A stretch of DNA of 64,000 nucleotides from Bradyrhizobium jicamae (GTDB lineage: Bacteria > Pseudomonadota > Alphaproteobacteria > Rhizobiales > Xanthobacteraceae): NCBI RefSeq assembly GCF_018130215.1, contig NZ_JAFCKQ010000001.1, positions 558,001 through 622,000 on the forward strand, in the 5' to 3' direction. Of this stretch, positions 47,669 to 57,833 are shown piece after piece; position 1 is the stretch's first letter, and every line of letters starts with the position of its first letter. Both the position numbers and the translations under genes were made by a program. The notes beneath the pieces are model-generated. The model made no database searches and was not told the origin of the DNA. It was given only the letters and a program-made list of their open reading frames with translations.

Positions 47669-48412
47669 ATGACCGAGAATATCCGCAAGATGCCCGTCAC
47701 TCCCCACAAAGCCATGGTGCTCGCCGCAGGTCTCGGCGTGCGCATGCGCCCGCTGACGAATACGATGCCGAAGCCGCTGGTGAGCGTGGCCGGCCAGCCG
47801 CTGCTCGACCATGTGCTCGACAAGCTTGCCGGCGCCGGGGTCACCGAAGCGGTCGTCAACGTGCACTATTTGCCCGATCAGATCATCGACCACGTCAAGA
47901 CCCGCAGCCGCCCGCGCGTGATCATTTCCGACGAACGCGACGAGGTGCTGGGCACCGGCGGCGCGGTCGTCAAGGCACTGCCGCTGCTCGGTGATGCACC
48001 CTTCTTCCACGTCAATGCCGACACGATGTGGATCGACGGCGTGCGCTCCAATCTGGCGCGGCTCGCCGAAGCCTTTGATCCGGCGCGGATGGACATCCTG
48101 CTCCTGATGGCGCCGACCACCTCGAGCATCGGCTATAGCGGCCGCGGCGACTACGCCATGTTGCCCGACGGCGCCCTGCGCGCGCGGCGGGAACATCAGG
48201 TGGTGCCGTTCGTCTATGCCGGTGCCGCGATCATGTCGCCGGCGACGTTCGCCGGCGCGCCTGCCGGCCAGTTCTCGCTGACCAAGATGTTCGACCGCGC
48301 CAACGAGCAGGAACGCCTGTTCGGCCTGCGCCTCGACGGCGTCTGGATGCATGTCGGAACCCCCGACGCAGTCCAGGCCGCGGAAGAGGCGTTTCTGGAA
48401 AGCGTGGCGTAG
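47669..48412 (+). CDS. murU: Sugar nucleotidyltransferase, MurU-like
   Basis: A 247-residue nucleotidyltransferase. The signature LAAGLGVRMRPLTNTMPKPL is at about 18-37, with the metal-binding Asp in HVNADTMW near 116 and the GTGGAVV loop. By context with the AmgK-like kinase it is probably MurU, which makes UDP-MurNAc from MurNAc-1-phosphate in the recycling pathway that bypasses fosfomycin-sensitive de novo synthesis in Pseudomonas. Mannose-1-phosphate guanylyltransferase-like activity is the alternative reading from sequence alone. The start is ATG 47669; an inner ATG at 47690 would also keep the motif. Confidence 0.85.
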   Translation: MTENIRKMPVTPHKAMVLAAGLGVRMRPLTNTMPKPLVSVAGQPLLDHVLDKLAGAGVTEAVVNVHYLPDQIIDHVKTRSRPRVIISDERDEVLGTGGAVVKALPLLGDAPFFHVNADTMWIDGVRSNLARLAEAFDPARMDILLLMAPTTSSIGYSGRGDYAMLPDGALRARREHQVVPFVYAGAAIMSPATFAGAPAGQFSLTKMFDRANEQERLFGLRLDGVWMHVGTPDAVQAAEEAFLESVA

Positions 48413-48428
48413 CGCCTCATAGTCGGTT

Positions 48429-48495
48429 GTCATCCTCCGCGCATGCGGGGGATCCAATCCAGTACGCCGCGGCCTCTAGGTTCGCGGGTGACGAC
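48429..48495. repeat. Fragment of dispersed intergenic repeat
   Basis: The stretch from GTCATCCTCCGCGCATGCGG to GCGGGTGACGAC has inverted ends (GTCATC/GGTGACGAC) and the AGTACGCCGCGGCCTCTAGG core I recall from repeats in Bradyrhizobium genomes. It is shortened and probably degraded. Confidence 0.45.
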
Positions 48496-48592
48496 AGCGG
48501 CGATGCGGTGGGGAGTGGGGAAAGCACGCCGCCGCCCATGACCTGACGGTCGTCGCTCCCTATATTGGCGCCTGATCCGAATCAGGCAGCCC

Positions 48593-51500
48593 ATGCGCGT
48601 TTTCAGTGTTCCCCTCTCCGCGCCATTCTTGCGCACCGTCGTCGTCGCTTTGGTCGATGGCAGGCTGGTCGAGGGATTCGAAGCGCGCAAGGATCCGGCG
48701 AAGCTGGCCAATGCCACGCTCTATCTGCCGACCCGGCGCGCCGGGCGGCTGGCGCGTGAGATATTCCTCGACGTGCTCGACACCGATGCCGCGGTGCTGC
48801 CGCGCATCGTCGCGCTTGGCGACATCGATGAGGACGAGCTCGCCTTCGCCGACCGCTCCGACGAATATGGCGGCATCGCGCCGCTCGACATTCCGCCCAG
48901 ACTGGGCGAGCTGGAGCGCCGCCTGACGCTTGCGCATCTGGTCGCGGCCTGGGCAAAGACTCCGGTGTCATCGCCGCTGGTCGTGGGCGGCCCGGCCTCG
49001 ACGCTCCAGCTCGCCGGCGATCTCGCCCGGCTGATGGACGACATGGTGACGCGCGGCGTCGACTGGCGCGCGCTCGACCGGCTGGTGCCGGATCAGCTCG
49101 ACAGATACTGGCAGCACTCGCTCGAATTCCTGCGCATCGCGCGCGACGCCTGGCCGAATTATCTGACCGAGATCGGCCGGATCGAGCCGGCGGCGCGCCG
49201 CGATCTCCTGATCGAGGCCGAGGCCGCACGGCTCACCGTCCATCATGCAGGCCCGGTGATCGCGGCCGGTTCGACCGGCTCGATGCCGGCGACGGCAAAA
49301 TTCCTGCACGCGGTGGCCAGGCTGCGGAACGGCGCGGTGGTGCTGCCGGGGCTCGACACCGATCTGGACGAGGCCTCGTGGGCGACGATCGGCGGCGAGC
49401 GCAGTGATGACGGCAGGTTCTCGATACATCCGTCGTCGAACCATCCGCAATTCGCGATGCACGCCCTGCTCGACCGCTTCGGCATCAGGCGGCGCGACGT
49501 CGAGAACCTTGCGGCCTCGGCGCCGCTCGGCCGCGAGGTTCTGGTGTCGGAGACAATGCGGCCCTCGACCGCGACCGCAGAGTGGCATGACCGGCTGGAG
49601 CGGCCGGAAATCATCGCGCGCATTTCCGCAGGGATGACCAATCTGACCGTGGTCGAAGCGCCCAATCCGGAGATGGAGGCGCTGGCGATCGCGGTCGCGA
49701 TGCGCGAAGCGCGGCACCTCGGCAAATCGGCGGCGCTGGTGACGCCGGACCGCGCGCTGGCGCGCCGCGTGATGGCCTCGCTGGCGCGCTGGAATCTGCA
49801 ATTCGACGATTCCGGCGGTGATGCGCTGATGGAGACGCCGGCCGGCGTGTTCGCCCGCCTCGCCGCGGAAGCCGCGGCGCGAGGACTTGAGCCGCCGACA
49901 TTGCTGGCGCTGCTCAAGCATCCGCTGTTCCGACTCGGTGGCGCGCCGGACGCGCTGAAACGCGCGATCGAGGTGCTGGAGATCGCGCTGCTGCGCGGCA
50001 CGCGACCGCAGCCTGGCACCAGTGGGCTCGCCCGCGATTTCGAACGCTTCCGCGCCGAGCTTGTGAAGCTCAACTGCGGCGAGACCTCGTCGCTGCACAA
50101 GCAGGAGCAGCGCGCCCGGTTGCGCGACAGCGACCTCAACCAGGCTCAAGCCCTGGTTACCAGGCTGCAAGCTGCGCTGGCGCCGCTCGAGGGAATGGCG
50201 TCGTCAAAACCTTACGACTTCGCCGAGCTGGCATTGCGCCACCGCGAGGCGCTGGTGGCGCTGTCATCCGACCAGCACGGCGTCGCCATCGTGTTCGAGG
50301 AGCGCACGGGCGGCGCGCTGGCGTCGGCTTTCGACGATCTGCTTGCGAAGCCGCAGCCAAGCGGGCTGATGACGCCGCTCGCCGACTATACCGAAGTGTT
50401 CCAGACCGCGTTCGCCGACCGCATGGTGCGACGGCCGGAATCGGCCCGCACGCAACTCAACATCTTTGGCCAGCTCGAGGCGCGGCTCACTGAATCCGAT
50501 CGAGTCATCCTCGGCGGCCTCGTCGAGGGCGTGTGGCCGCCGGCGCCGCGGGTCGATCCCTGGCTGAGCCGGCCGATGCGGCACGAACTCGGCCTCGACC
50601 TGCCCGAGCGGCGCATCGGCCTCTCCGCGCATGACTTTGCGCAACTGCTCGGCCATGACGAGGTAATCCTCACCCATGCGGCCAAGGTCGGCGGCGCACC
50701 GGCGGTCGCCTCGCGCTTCCTGCACCGGCTGGAAGCGGTTGCGGGCGAAGCGCGCTGGAAGGCGGTGACATCGGCCGGCGAAACATACGTGCAATACGCC
50801 GCAGAGCTCGACCGGCCCGATGAAGTCAAGCCGATGCCGCAGCCCGAGCCGCGACCGCCGCGGGAGACGCGACCGCTTAGGATGTCGGTGACCGCGATCG
50901 AGGACTGGCTGCGTGACCCCTACACGATTTACGCGCGCCACATCCTGAAGCTCGATCCGCTCGACCCCGTCGATATGCCGCTGTCGGCGGCCGATCGCGG
51001 TTCGGCGATCCATGAGGCGCTCGGGGAATTCACGCAGGCCTATGCCGATGCGCTGCCTGCGGACACCATGCGCACCTTGCGCGAAATCGGAGGTAAGCAT
51101 TTCGCGCCGCTGATGGAGCGCCCGGAGGCGCGCGCGCTATGGTGGCCGCGGTTCCAGCGTATCGCGACGTGGTTCGCGGAATGGGAGCAGGCGCGACGCG
51201 GCGACATTGATCGAATAAAGGCCGAGCTTCGCGGCGAGATCGGCATTCCCCTCGACGATGACAGGATCTTCATTCTCTCGGCGCGCGCCGATCGCATCGA
51301 GCGGCGGCGAGACGGCAGCTTTGCGATCCTCGACTACAAGACCGGCCAGCCGCCGACCGGAAAGCAGGTGCGCATGGGCCTGTCGCCGCAGCTCACGCTC
51401 GAGGCCGCGATCCTGCGCGAGGGCGGCTTTGCCGAAATTCCCGCAGGCTCTTCGGTCGGCGAACTGGTCTATGTCCGGCTGAGCGGCAACAATCCGCCCG

Positions 51501-51739
51501 GCGAGCAGCGCACGCTGGAGCTGAAGATCCGTCCCAATGACACGCCGCAGCGTCCGGACGAGGCCGCGGATGGCGCGCGGCTCAAGCTGGAAGCGCTGAT
51601 CCGTGCCTTCGATAGTGAGGAACAGCCTTATACGTCGCTGAATCTTTCAATTTGGTCCAACCGTTACGGCGCCTATGACGATCTTGCGCGCATCAAGGAA
51701 TGGTCGGCTGCCGGCGGCCTGGGGATCGAGGAATGGTGA
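48593..51739 (+). CDS. addB: Double-strand break repair protein AddB
   Basis: The 1048-residue partner of AddA in the helicase-nuclease that processes DNA double-strand ends for RecA-dependent repair. The alphaproteobacterial form lacks a full helicase Walker A. The C-terminal PD-(D/E)xK nuclease motif is FAILDYKTGQPPTGKQ (about residue 909-924). A VDPWLSRPMR motif and RMSVTAIEDWLRDPYTIYAR precede it. The start ATG 48593 (MRVFSVPLSAPFLRT) is typical. The 3' end overlaps addA by 7 bases. Confidence 0.94.
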   Translation: MRVFSVPLSAPFLRTVVVALVDGRLVEGFEARKDPAKLANATLYLPTRRAGRLAREIFLDVLDTDAAVLPRIVALGDIDEDELAFADRSDEYGGIAPLDIPPRLGELERRLTLAHLVAAWAKTPVSSPLVVGGPASTLQLAGDLARLMDDMVTRGVDWRALDRLVPDQLDRYWQHSLEFLRIARDAWPNYLTEIGRIEPAARRDLLIEAEAARLTVHHAGPVIAAGSTGSMPATAKFLHAVARLRNGAVVLPGLDTDLDEASWATIGGERSDDGRFSIHPSSNHPQFAMHALLDRFGIRRRDVENLAASAPLGREVLVSETMRPSTATAEWHDRLERPEIIARISAGMTNLTVVEAPNPEMEALAIAVAMREARHLGKSAALVTPDRALARRVMASLARWNLQFDDSGGDALMETPAGVFARLAAEAAARGLEPPTLLALLKHPLFRLGGAPDALKRAIEVLEIALLRGTRPQPGTSGLARDFERFRAELVKLNCGETSSLHKQEQRARLRDSDLNQAQALVTRLQAALAPLEGMASSKPYDFAELALRHREALVALSSDQHGVAIVFEERTGGALASAFDDLLAKPQPSGLMTPLADYTEVFQTAFADRMVRRPESARTQLNIFGQLEARLTESDRVILGGLVEGVWPPAPRVDPWLSRPMRHELGLDLPERRIGLSAHDFAQLLGHDEVILTHAAKVGGAPAVASRFLHRLEAVAGEARWKAVTSAGETYVQYAAELDRPDEVKPMPQPEPRPPRETRPLRMSVTAIEDWLRDPYTIYARHILKLDPLDPVDMPLSAADRGSAIHEALGEFTQAYADALPADTMRTLREIGGKHFAPLMERPEARALWWPRFQRIATWFAEWEQARRGDIDRIKAELRGEIGIPLDDDRIFILSARADRIERRRDGSFAILDYKTGQPPTGKQVRMGLSPQLTLEAAILREGGFAEIPAGSSVGELVYVRLSGNNPPGEQRTLELKIRPNDTPQRPDEAADGARLKLEALIRAFDSEEQPYTSLNLSIWSNRYGAYDDLARIKEWSAAGGLGIEEW

Positions 51740-54700
51740 AGGCTCCCCGTCCCATTCCGCCGGCGGTGCGCGACGCCCAGGCGCGGGCGTCCGATCCGAA
51801 GGCGTCCACCTTCGTGTCGGCCAATGCCGGCTCGGGCAAGACGCATGTTCTGGTCCAGCGCGTGATCCGCCTGCTGCTGTCAGGCGTGCCGCCGGAAAAG
51901 ATCCTCTGCATCACCTTTACCAAGGCCGCCGCCGCCAACATGGCCGAGCGCGTATTCACGACGCTCGGCCACTGGGTGACGCTCGATGACGATGGGCTCA
52001 ATGCCGCGATCCGCGAGGCCGGCATTGCGCATCCCTCCGCTTCGCTCCGCCGCGACGCGCGAAAACTGTTCGCCTGCGCGCTGGAGACGCCGGGCGGGCT
52101 GAAGGTGCAGACGATCCACGCGCTGTGCACGCGGCTACTGCAGCAATTTCCGTTCGAGGCAAATGTCCCGGCGCGTTTCGCCGTGCTCGACGACCGCGAC
52201 CAGACCGAGATGATGGAACGGGCCAACCTCGCCGTGTTCCTCGACGCCTCGCGCAATCCGGACAGCCCGATCGGCCGCGCGCTGATGACGGCGATGGCGA
52301 GCGCCGCCGATGTCACTTTCAAGGAGGTCGTGCGCGAGGCATGTCTCAGCCGCGACCATTTCATGGCCTGGACCGATGTTGCCGGCAGCGCTGCGACGGC
52401 AGTCGCGCAGACGTCGGCTGCACTCGGCGTGTCCGGCGATGACCGCATCGAGGATGTCGAGCGCGAGATCGTCGATGGGCCGAACCTTGCGCGGTCGAGC
52501 TGGAAGGACATGGCCTCGACCCTCGATACCAGCAGCAAGGCGGATCAAAAGCAGGCCGATCGGCTGCGGAGCGCACTGACCTTTAGCGGTGCGGCCCAGG
52601 TTGACGAATATCTCGGCGTCTTCCTCACGGACGACCGCGCGCCGCGCGCCTCGGTCGTGACCAACAGCTTCATCAAGAAGAATCCAATCGCAGGCCGCCG
52701 CTTCGAATCGGAAGTCGACCGGCTGGGCCCCCTGATCGAGCGCCGCCGGGCGATCGTCACGCGCGACCGCACCGAGGCGCTGATCCATATCGCGACTGCC
52801 GCCGCGGCGCATTACCGCCGCGAGAAGCTGGAGCGCGGCCTGCTCGACTATGACGATCTGATCGACAAGACACTGGCGATGCTCGACCGAGTCTCATCAG
52901 GCTGGGTGCATTACAAGCTCGACCGCGGCGTCGATCACGTCCTGATCGACGAGGCGCAGGATACGAGCCCGCGGCAATGGGACATCGTCGCGCACATCAT
53001 CTCGGAATTCACCGCCGGCGCCGGAGCGCGCGACGGTCTGGTACGCACCGTGTTCGCGGTCGGTGACGAGAAGCAGTCGATCTTCTCGTTCCAGGGCGCC
53101 GCACCGCGCGAATTCGATCTGCGTCGCCGCGAGCTGAGGCGGCGCTTCGAGGATGCCGGACTGAAATTCGATCCGGTATCGTTCACCTATTCGTTCCGAT
53201 CGGGGCCGGCGATCCTGCACTCGGTCGACCACGTGTTCCGCGAGCAGGAGATCTATTCCAGCATCCATGCGGTCGAGAACGGTTATCCAATCCACAATGC
53301 GATGGCCGATGCCGGCCCGAGCCTGATCGAGCTCTGGGATCTCGCCGTGGCCGACGACCGCCAGGACATCGAAGGCTGGCGCGCGCCTTTCGACGGCGTG
53401 TCGGTGACGAGCCCGGAGGTGAAGCTCGCCAGGCGCATCCAGACCGAAATCAGGCGCCTCGTCGCGAGCGGTACGATGACCGGCAGCGACGGCGCGCGCC
53501 GTCCCCTGCGCTACGGCGACATGCTGATCCTGGTGCGCCGGCGCGGCAATGCGTTCGATGCCGTGATCCAGGCGCTGAAGCATGCCGGCATTCCGGTCGC
53601 CGGCGCCGACCGACTGAAGCTGACCGAGCACATCGCGATCATCGATCTGATGAGCCTCGCTGACGCACTGCTGCTGCCGCAGGACGATCTTGCGCTCGCG
53701 GTGGCGCTGAAAAGCCCGTTGTTCGGCCTCGATGACGACGATTTGTTCAGGCTGGCGTGGGAGCGCCGCGGATCGCTGCGCGGAGCGCTCGCGGCCCATG
53801 CGGCAACCGATGACCGATTTGCCGCAGTGCTGCGGCGTCTCGAGCAATGCGAGCGCCGCTTCGCCACCGAGACGCCGTTCGCGTTCTACGCCTGGCTGCT
53901 CGGCGGCGACGGCGGGCGCGCGCGCATCCTGCGGCGGCTCGGGCACGAGGCCAACGACGCGCTCGACGAATTCCTGGAGCTGGCGCTGAGCCATGAGCGC
54001 AAGGCCCCGGCCTCACTGCAGGGCTTCGTCGCGTGGCTGCGCGCAGCCGACACCGAGGTGAAGCGGGACATGGAGATTTCGCGCGACGAGGTCCGGGTCA
54101 TGACCGTGCACGGCGCCAAGGGCCTCGAATCGTCGGTCGTGTTCCTGGTGGACACCACGACCTCGCCCTCGGATACACAGCGGCTGCGGCTGATCCATCT
54201 GCCGCAGGGCAATGCCGCGCCCCACGCGCCCGGCGTCGTGGTATGGGCCGGCAAGAAGGCGGAAGATCCGCCCGTCGTCGCCGCCGCACGCAAGGACATG
54301 CTCGGCGACACCGAAGACGAATATCGCCGCCTGCTCTATGTCGCAATGACGCGCGCCGCCGACCGATTGGTCGTGGCCGGGTGCATGCCCGGCAACATGA
54401 ACACGGTGCGCAAATCATCGTGGTACGACCTGATCACGAGGGGCCTTGCCACTTCCGGGCTCAAGCTCGAGGAGCTGGAGACGCCGGCCGGCAAGGTGAT
54501 GCGCTATACGCGGCCGGACGATGCCGCTGGCACCACCGGGGCCGCCGCTTCGGCGGCGGCTGCACCGATCGCGTTGCCGCAATGGCTGCGCCTACCGGCC
54601 GCATCAGAAGCGTCCGCCGCAAGCCTGCTTCGTCCATCCGATCCCGGCGATGATCACGTTCATCATGTGCGGAGCGGCGAGTCGGGGCTGCTGCGCGCTC

Positions 54701-55209
54701 GCGCCCTGCAACGCGGCACGCTGGTGCATCGCCTGCTGCAATCGCTCCCTGACATCGCGGCCGAGCGGCGCCGCGAGGCCGCGCTGCACTATCTGGCCCG
54801 CAATGCCGATGGCTGGACCGAGCAAGAGCGTGCAGCGCTTGCCGGTCAGGTGCTTGACCTGATCGTGGATCCGCGATTCGCAGCAGTGTTCGCACCCGGC
54901 AGCCGGGCCGAGGTCTCGATCGTCGGGCGATTGGACCAGCCGGATCAGCCGAAAGCGCTGGTGTCGGGCCAGATCGATCGGCTGGTGGTGACGGCAAGCG
55001 AGGTGCTGATCATCGACTTCAAGACCAACCACGCCCCGCCGAAGACCGCCGGTGATGCCCCCAAAGGCTATGTGCGGCAGCTTGCGCTGTACCGGGCGGT
55101 GCTGTCGCAGCTTTATCCCCATCTGCCCGTCCGCGCCGCGCTGGTTTGGACCGAACTCCCTGAAATGATGGAGATTTCTGCGCCCGCGCTAGACGCTGGG
55201 CTGGCATAA
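51733..55209 (+). CDS. addA: Double-strand break repair helicase-nuclease AddA
   Basis: UvrD-like helicase with a C-terminal nuclease, 1158 residues. Walker A is SANAGSGKTHV near 31, motif Ia ITFTKAAAANMAERV, Walker B LIDEAQDTSPRQW, motif III GDEKQSIFSFQGA, motifs V/VI in VMTVHGAKGLESSVVFLVD and YVAMTRAADRLVVAG. The RecB-type nuclease motif is LIIDFKTNHAPP near residue 1097. The ATG at 51733 lies within the last codons of addB; two in-frame starts 7 and 11 codons further upstream are less likely. The addB-addA-trxA order is common in alphaproteobacteria. Confidence 0.95.
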   Translation: MVKAPRPIPPAVRDAQARASDPKASTFVSANAGSGKTHVLVQRVIRLLLSGVPPEKILCITFTKAAAANMAERVFTTLGHWVTLDDDGLNAAIREAGIAHPSASLRRDARKLFACALETPGGLKVQTIHALCTRLLQQFPFEANVPARFAVLDDRDQTEMMERANLAVFLDASRNPDSPIGRALMTAMASAADVTFKEVVREACLSRDHFMAWTDVAGSAATAVAQTSAALGVSGDDRIEDVEREIVDGPNLARSSWKDMASTLDTSSKADQKQADRLRSALTFSGAAQVDEYLGVFLTDDRAPRASVVTNSFIKKNPIAGRRFESEVDRLGPLIERRRAIVTRDRTEALIHIATAAAAHYRREKLERGLLDYDDLIDKTLAMLDRVSSGWVHYKLDRGVDHVLIDEAQDTSPRQWDIVAHIISEFTAGAGARDGLVRTVFAVGDEKQSIFSFQGAAPREFDLRRRELRRRFEDAGLKFDPVSFTYSFRSGPAILHSVDHVFREQEIYSSIHAVENGYPIHNAMADAGPSLIELWDLAVADDRQDIEGWRAPFDGVSVTSPEVKLARRIQTEIRRLVASGTMTGSDGARRPLRYGDMLILVRRRGNAFDAVIQALKHAGIPVAGADRLKLTEHIAIIDLMSLADALLLPQDDLALAVALKSPLFGLDDDDLFRLAWERRGSLRGALAAHAATDDRFAAVLRRLEQCERRFATETPFAFYAWLLGGDGGRARILRRLGHEANDALDEFLELALSHERKAPASLQGFVAWLRAADTEVKRDMEISRDEVRVMTVHGAKGLESSVVFLVDTTTSPSDTQRLRLIHLPQGNAAPHAPGVVVWAGKKAEDPPVVAAARKDMLGDTEDEYRRLLYVAMTRAADRLVVAGCMPGNMNTVRKSSWYDLITRGLATSGLKLEELETPAGKVMRYTRPDDAAGTTGAAASAAAAPIALPQWLRLPAASEASAASLLRPSDPGDDHVHHVRSGESGLLRARALQRGTLVHRLLQSLPDIAAERRREAALHYLARNADGWTEQERAALAGQVLDLIVDPRFAAVFAPGSRAEVSIVGRLDQPDQPKALVSGQIDRLVVTASEVLIIDFKTNHAPPKTAGDAPKGYVRQLALYRAVLSQLYPHLPVRAALVWTELPEMMEISAPALDAGLA

Positions 55210-55326
55210 GATCATGTCTTGGCGAGCGAGCTTGACCCGGCAAGGGGGCGTTCATAGGTTTGACCCATGCTCCCGGGCGCGATTCTTCAGGTCGCGCCTT
55301 TTGTCTCAACCGAACGAGGTAATCCC

Positions 55327-55647
55327 ATGGCCGTTGGCAAGGTTTCTGACGCCGATTTCGAAGCCGAAGTGCTCAAGGCGACCGGGCCGGTGGTCGTCGA
55401 TTTCTGGGCCGAGTGGTGCGGACCGTGCCGCATGATCGCGCCTGCCCTCGACGAGATTTCCGGCGCGATGGGCGACAAGGTCAAGATCGTGAAGCTCAAC
55501 GTCGACGAAAGCCCGAAGACCGCGTCGAAATATGGTGTGATGTCGATCCCGACCCTGATGATCTTCAAGGGCGGCGAGATGGCCTCCCGCCAGGTCGGCG
55601 CCGCGCCGAAGGCGAAGCTGCAGCAGTGGATCACCGCTGCGGTCTGA
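55327..55647 (+). CDS. trxA: Thioredoxin
   Basis: A 106-residue thioredoxin. The redox site WCGPC has its cysteines at 31 and 34, and the cis-proline is in MSIPTLMIF. It is the general cytoplasmic disulfide reductant. The ATG at 55327 has GAGGTAAT upstream; an in-frame start at 55267 would add a non-conserved leader. The gene follows addA after 117 bases and ends at a hairpin terminator that also faces the convergent phosphoesterase gene. Confidence 0.96.
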   Translation: MAVGKVSDADFEAEVLKATGPVVVDFWAEWCGPCRMIAPALDEISGAMGDKVKIVKLNVDESPKTASKYGVMSIPTLMIFKGGEMASRQVGAAPKAKLQQWITAAV

Positions 55648-55674
55648 TCCACGTCGCATTTGATGATTGCGCAT

Positions 55675-55699
55675 CGGCCGGCGATGAGCCGGCCGTTTT
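55675..55699 (+). terminator. Terminator after trxA
   Basis: The arms CGGCCGG (55675-55681) and CCGGCCG (55689-55695) enclose a 7-base loop, with TTTT following. It lies immediately before the 3' end of the convergent gene. Confidence 0.75.
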
Positions 55700-55702
55700 G
55701 TA

Positions 55703-56443
55703 TTATCGGATCCAGCCCGTCGCCAACGCTGACGCAAGCTCGGGCTGACCGTTCCGTCGGGCCAGCTCGGCCATCGCATCGTGGTCGTACGGGATATGAC
55801 GGAACGTCACCTCCCAGTCGCCGTCGATCCGTTCGACGATCGCATAGCGTGCATCGGGCGAGCCCGCCTCGACCACATGCGGATGCGGCTTGCCGGCGCG
55901 ATACCCGGGCGAGCCGACGCTGCCAGGATTGACGATCAGCCGTCCGTCGCGAAGCCGCACCGCACGGGCGAGATGCGTATGAGCGCAGAGTATCAGTGAT
56001 TGCGGCACGCCCGCTGCCTTCGCCTCGATCGATTCCAGCGACGACATCAACACCTCGCCGCTCGGCAGCACGGTGTCGAGCCAGTAGGTCTCGTCGTCAT
56101 CCGGTGTCGCGTGGCAAAGGAAGACCTGGTCGCGATAGATGCAATTTGCCGGCAATGTGCGCAGCCAGTCGAGATGGCGCGGCTCGAGTTGCGTATAGGT
56201 CAGCCGCTCCCAGGAGCTCATCTTCTCGTGCGGGCGGTCGATCAGATAGCGGTCGTGGTTGCCGAGCAGATGGACCGCATCGAGCTCCATCAGGATATCG
56301 ATCGTCGGTCGTGCGTTGAGCGGGCCGCTCACCATGTCGCCAAGGTCGACGATCCCGGAAATTCCCAGCGCGCGAATGTCCGACAGCACGGCCTGGAGTG
56401 CGAGGTGATTGCCATGGATGTCGGCGATCGCAGCAAAACGCAT
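55703..56443 (-). CDS. Metallophosphoesterase (calcineurin-like)
   Basis: A 246-residue phosphodiesterase of the YfcE/MJ0936 type. The metal-binding motifs are ADIHGNH (about 6-12), LGDMVSGPLN, LLGNHDRYLI and CAHTHLARA, in the order expected. Its substrate is unknown; candidates are cyclic nucleotides or phosphodiesters. The ATG at 56443 has GGAAGAGAC upstream. It lies 46 bases downstream of folC on the same strand, at the end of the trp-accD-folC series, and converges on trxA. Confidence 0.87.
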   Translation of the reverse strand: MRFAAIADIHGNHLALQAVLSDIRALGISGIVDLGDMVSGPLNARPTIDILMELDAVHLLGNHDRYLIDRPHEKMSSWERLTYTQLEPRHLDWLRTLPANCIYRDQVFLCHATPDDDETYWLDTVLPSGEVLMSSLESIEAKAAGVPQSLILCAHTHLARAVRLRDGRLIVNPGSVGSPGYRAGKPHPHVVEAGSPDARYAIVERIDGDWEVTFRHIPYDHDAMAELARRNGQPELASALATGWIR

Positions 56444-56489
56444 GGTGTCTCTTCCTCGCTCTTGTCGCACGTCGGCGACGCGGGGCGTC

Positions 56490-57833
56490 TCATGCAGGAG
56501 GCGTGCCGTTGGCGGCGAGCACCGGGCCGGCGAGATAGAGCGAGCCGGTGATCAGGATGCGCGGCGGCACTTCATAGGCCAGCGTGGCGAGACGTTGCAG
56601 GGCGGCATCGACGCCGGTCGCGATCTCGACGCGCATGCCGAGCGCCCGCGCAGCATCCGCCAGCCTCTCCGGCGGCATGCCGTTATCGCGGCCCGGCACC
56701 GGGACGGCGATGATGTGGCGCGTCAGCCCGGCAAAATTCGCCAGGAAGGCGCCCGCATCCTTGTTGCCCATCATGCCGGCGATCACGACCAACGGCCGCG
56801 ACACGCGCTCCTCGAGGTCGCCGAGCGCCGCCGCAGCAACGCGGCCGCCTTCGGCGTTGTGTCCGCCATCGAGCCAGACCTCCGAGCCCTGCGGCCCCTG
56901 GCAAACCAGCGCGCCGGATACCAGCCGCTGCATCCGCGCCGGCCACTCGGCATTGACGATGCCGGTCTCAAAGGCCGACATGCCGAGCTTGAACGCATCG
57001 ATCGCCCGCAAGGCCGCGATCGCGAGCCCCGCATTGTCGAACTGGTGCCGGCCGAACAGCTTTGGCGCTGCGAGATCCATCAGGCCGCGCTCATCCTGGT
57101 AGACCAGCCGGCCGCGCTCGATGCTGACGTGCCATTGCTGGCCGGCCGCGTGCAGCGGCGCGCGCATGCGGCTGGCCTGAGCCTCGACCACGGCCATCGC
57201 CTCGGGGGCCTGCTCGGCAGAGATCACCGGAACGTTGCGCTTGATGATCGCGGCCTTCTCGCCGGCGATCGCCGTCAGCGTGTCGCCGAGGAATTCCATG
57301 TGATCCATGCTGAGTGGCGCGATCACCGAGGCGAGCGGAGCCTCGACCACATTGGTCGAATCCAGCCGGCCACCGAGGCCGACCTCGAGCAGCGTCACGT
57401 CGGCCGGATGCTTTGCGAACAGACAGAACGCGACCGCGGTTTCCATCTCGAAGATGGTGACGGGTTGGCCTGCGTTGAGGCGCTCGCAATGCTCCAGGGT
57501 CGCGCGCAATTCGTCGTCGCCGACGAGCTTGCCGCCGCCGACCGCGCCCAGCCGGTAGCATTCGTTGATCCGCACCAGATAGGGCGAGGTGAAGACATGG
57601 ACGCGCAGGCCCGCGGCCTCCAGGATCGCGCGCATATAGGCGATCGTCGAGCCCTTGCCGTTGGTGCCGGCGACGTGGATCACCGGCGGCAGCCTGCGCT
57701 CGGGATGATCGAGCCGCGCCATCAGCGCCAGCATGCGATCGAGGCTGAGATCGATGCGCTTGGGATGCAACGCCGACACCCGTGCGATCAGGTCCCCGAG
57801 CGAGGGCTGCGATGGGGCGGCGGCGGCGGTCAC
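56490..57833 (-). CDS. folC: Bifunctional folylpolyglutamate synthase/dihydrofolate synthase
   Basis: ATP-dependent Mur-ligase-fold enzyme of 447 residues that adds glutamate to dihydropteroate and folates. The P-loop [18 protein letters not shown] is near residue 52. The omega-loop and metal contacts include [10 protein letters not shown] and [15 protein letters not shown], and the C-terminal domain has [10 protein letters not shown]. The GTG at 57833 overlaps the accD stop as GTGA; a longer in-frame frame upstream lies in accD and has no homology. The accD-folC pairing is conserved in proteobacteria. Confidence 0.94.
   Translation of the reverse strand: MTAAAAPSQPSLGDLIARVSALHPKRIDLSLDRMLALMARLDHPERRLPPVIHVAGTNGKGSTIAYMRAILEAAGLRVHVFTSPYLVRINECYRLGAVGGGKLVGDDELRATLEHCERLNAGQPVTIFEMETAVAFCLFAKHPADVTLLEVGLGGRLDSTNVVEAPLASVIAPLSMDHMEFLGDTLTAIAGEKAAIIKRNVPVISAEQAPEAMAVVEAQASRMRAPLHAAGQQWHVSIERGRLVYQDERGLMDLAAPKLFGRHQFDNAGLAIAALRAIDAFKLGMSAFETGIVNAEWPARMQRLVSGALVCQGPQGSEVWLDGGHNAEGGRVAAAALGDLEERVSRPLVVIAGMMGNKDAGAFLANFAGLTRHIIAVPVPGRDNGMPPERLADAARALGMRVEIATGVDAALQRLATLAYEVPPRILITGSLYLAGPVLAANGTPPA

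Noticed and set aside
48593..55209. A mobile-element origin for addB-addA
   Set aside because: Gene order, overlap and composition match the conserved chromosomal addB-addA-trxA cluster.
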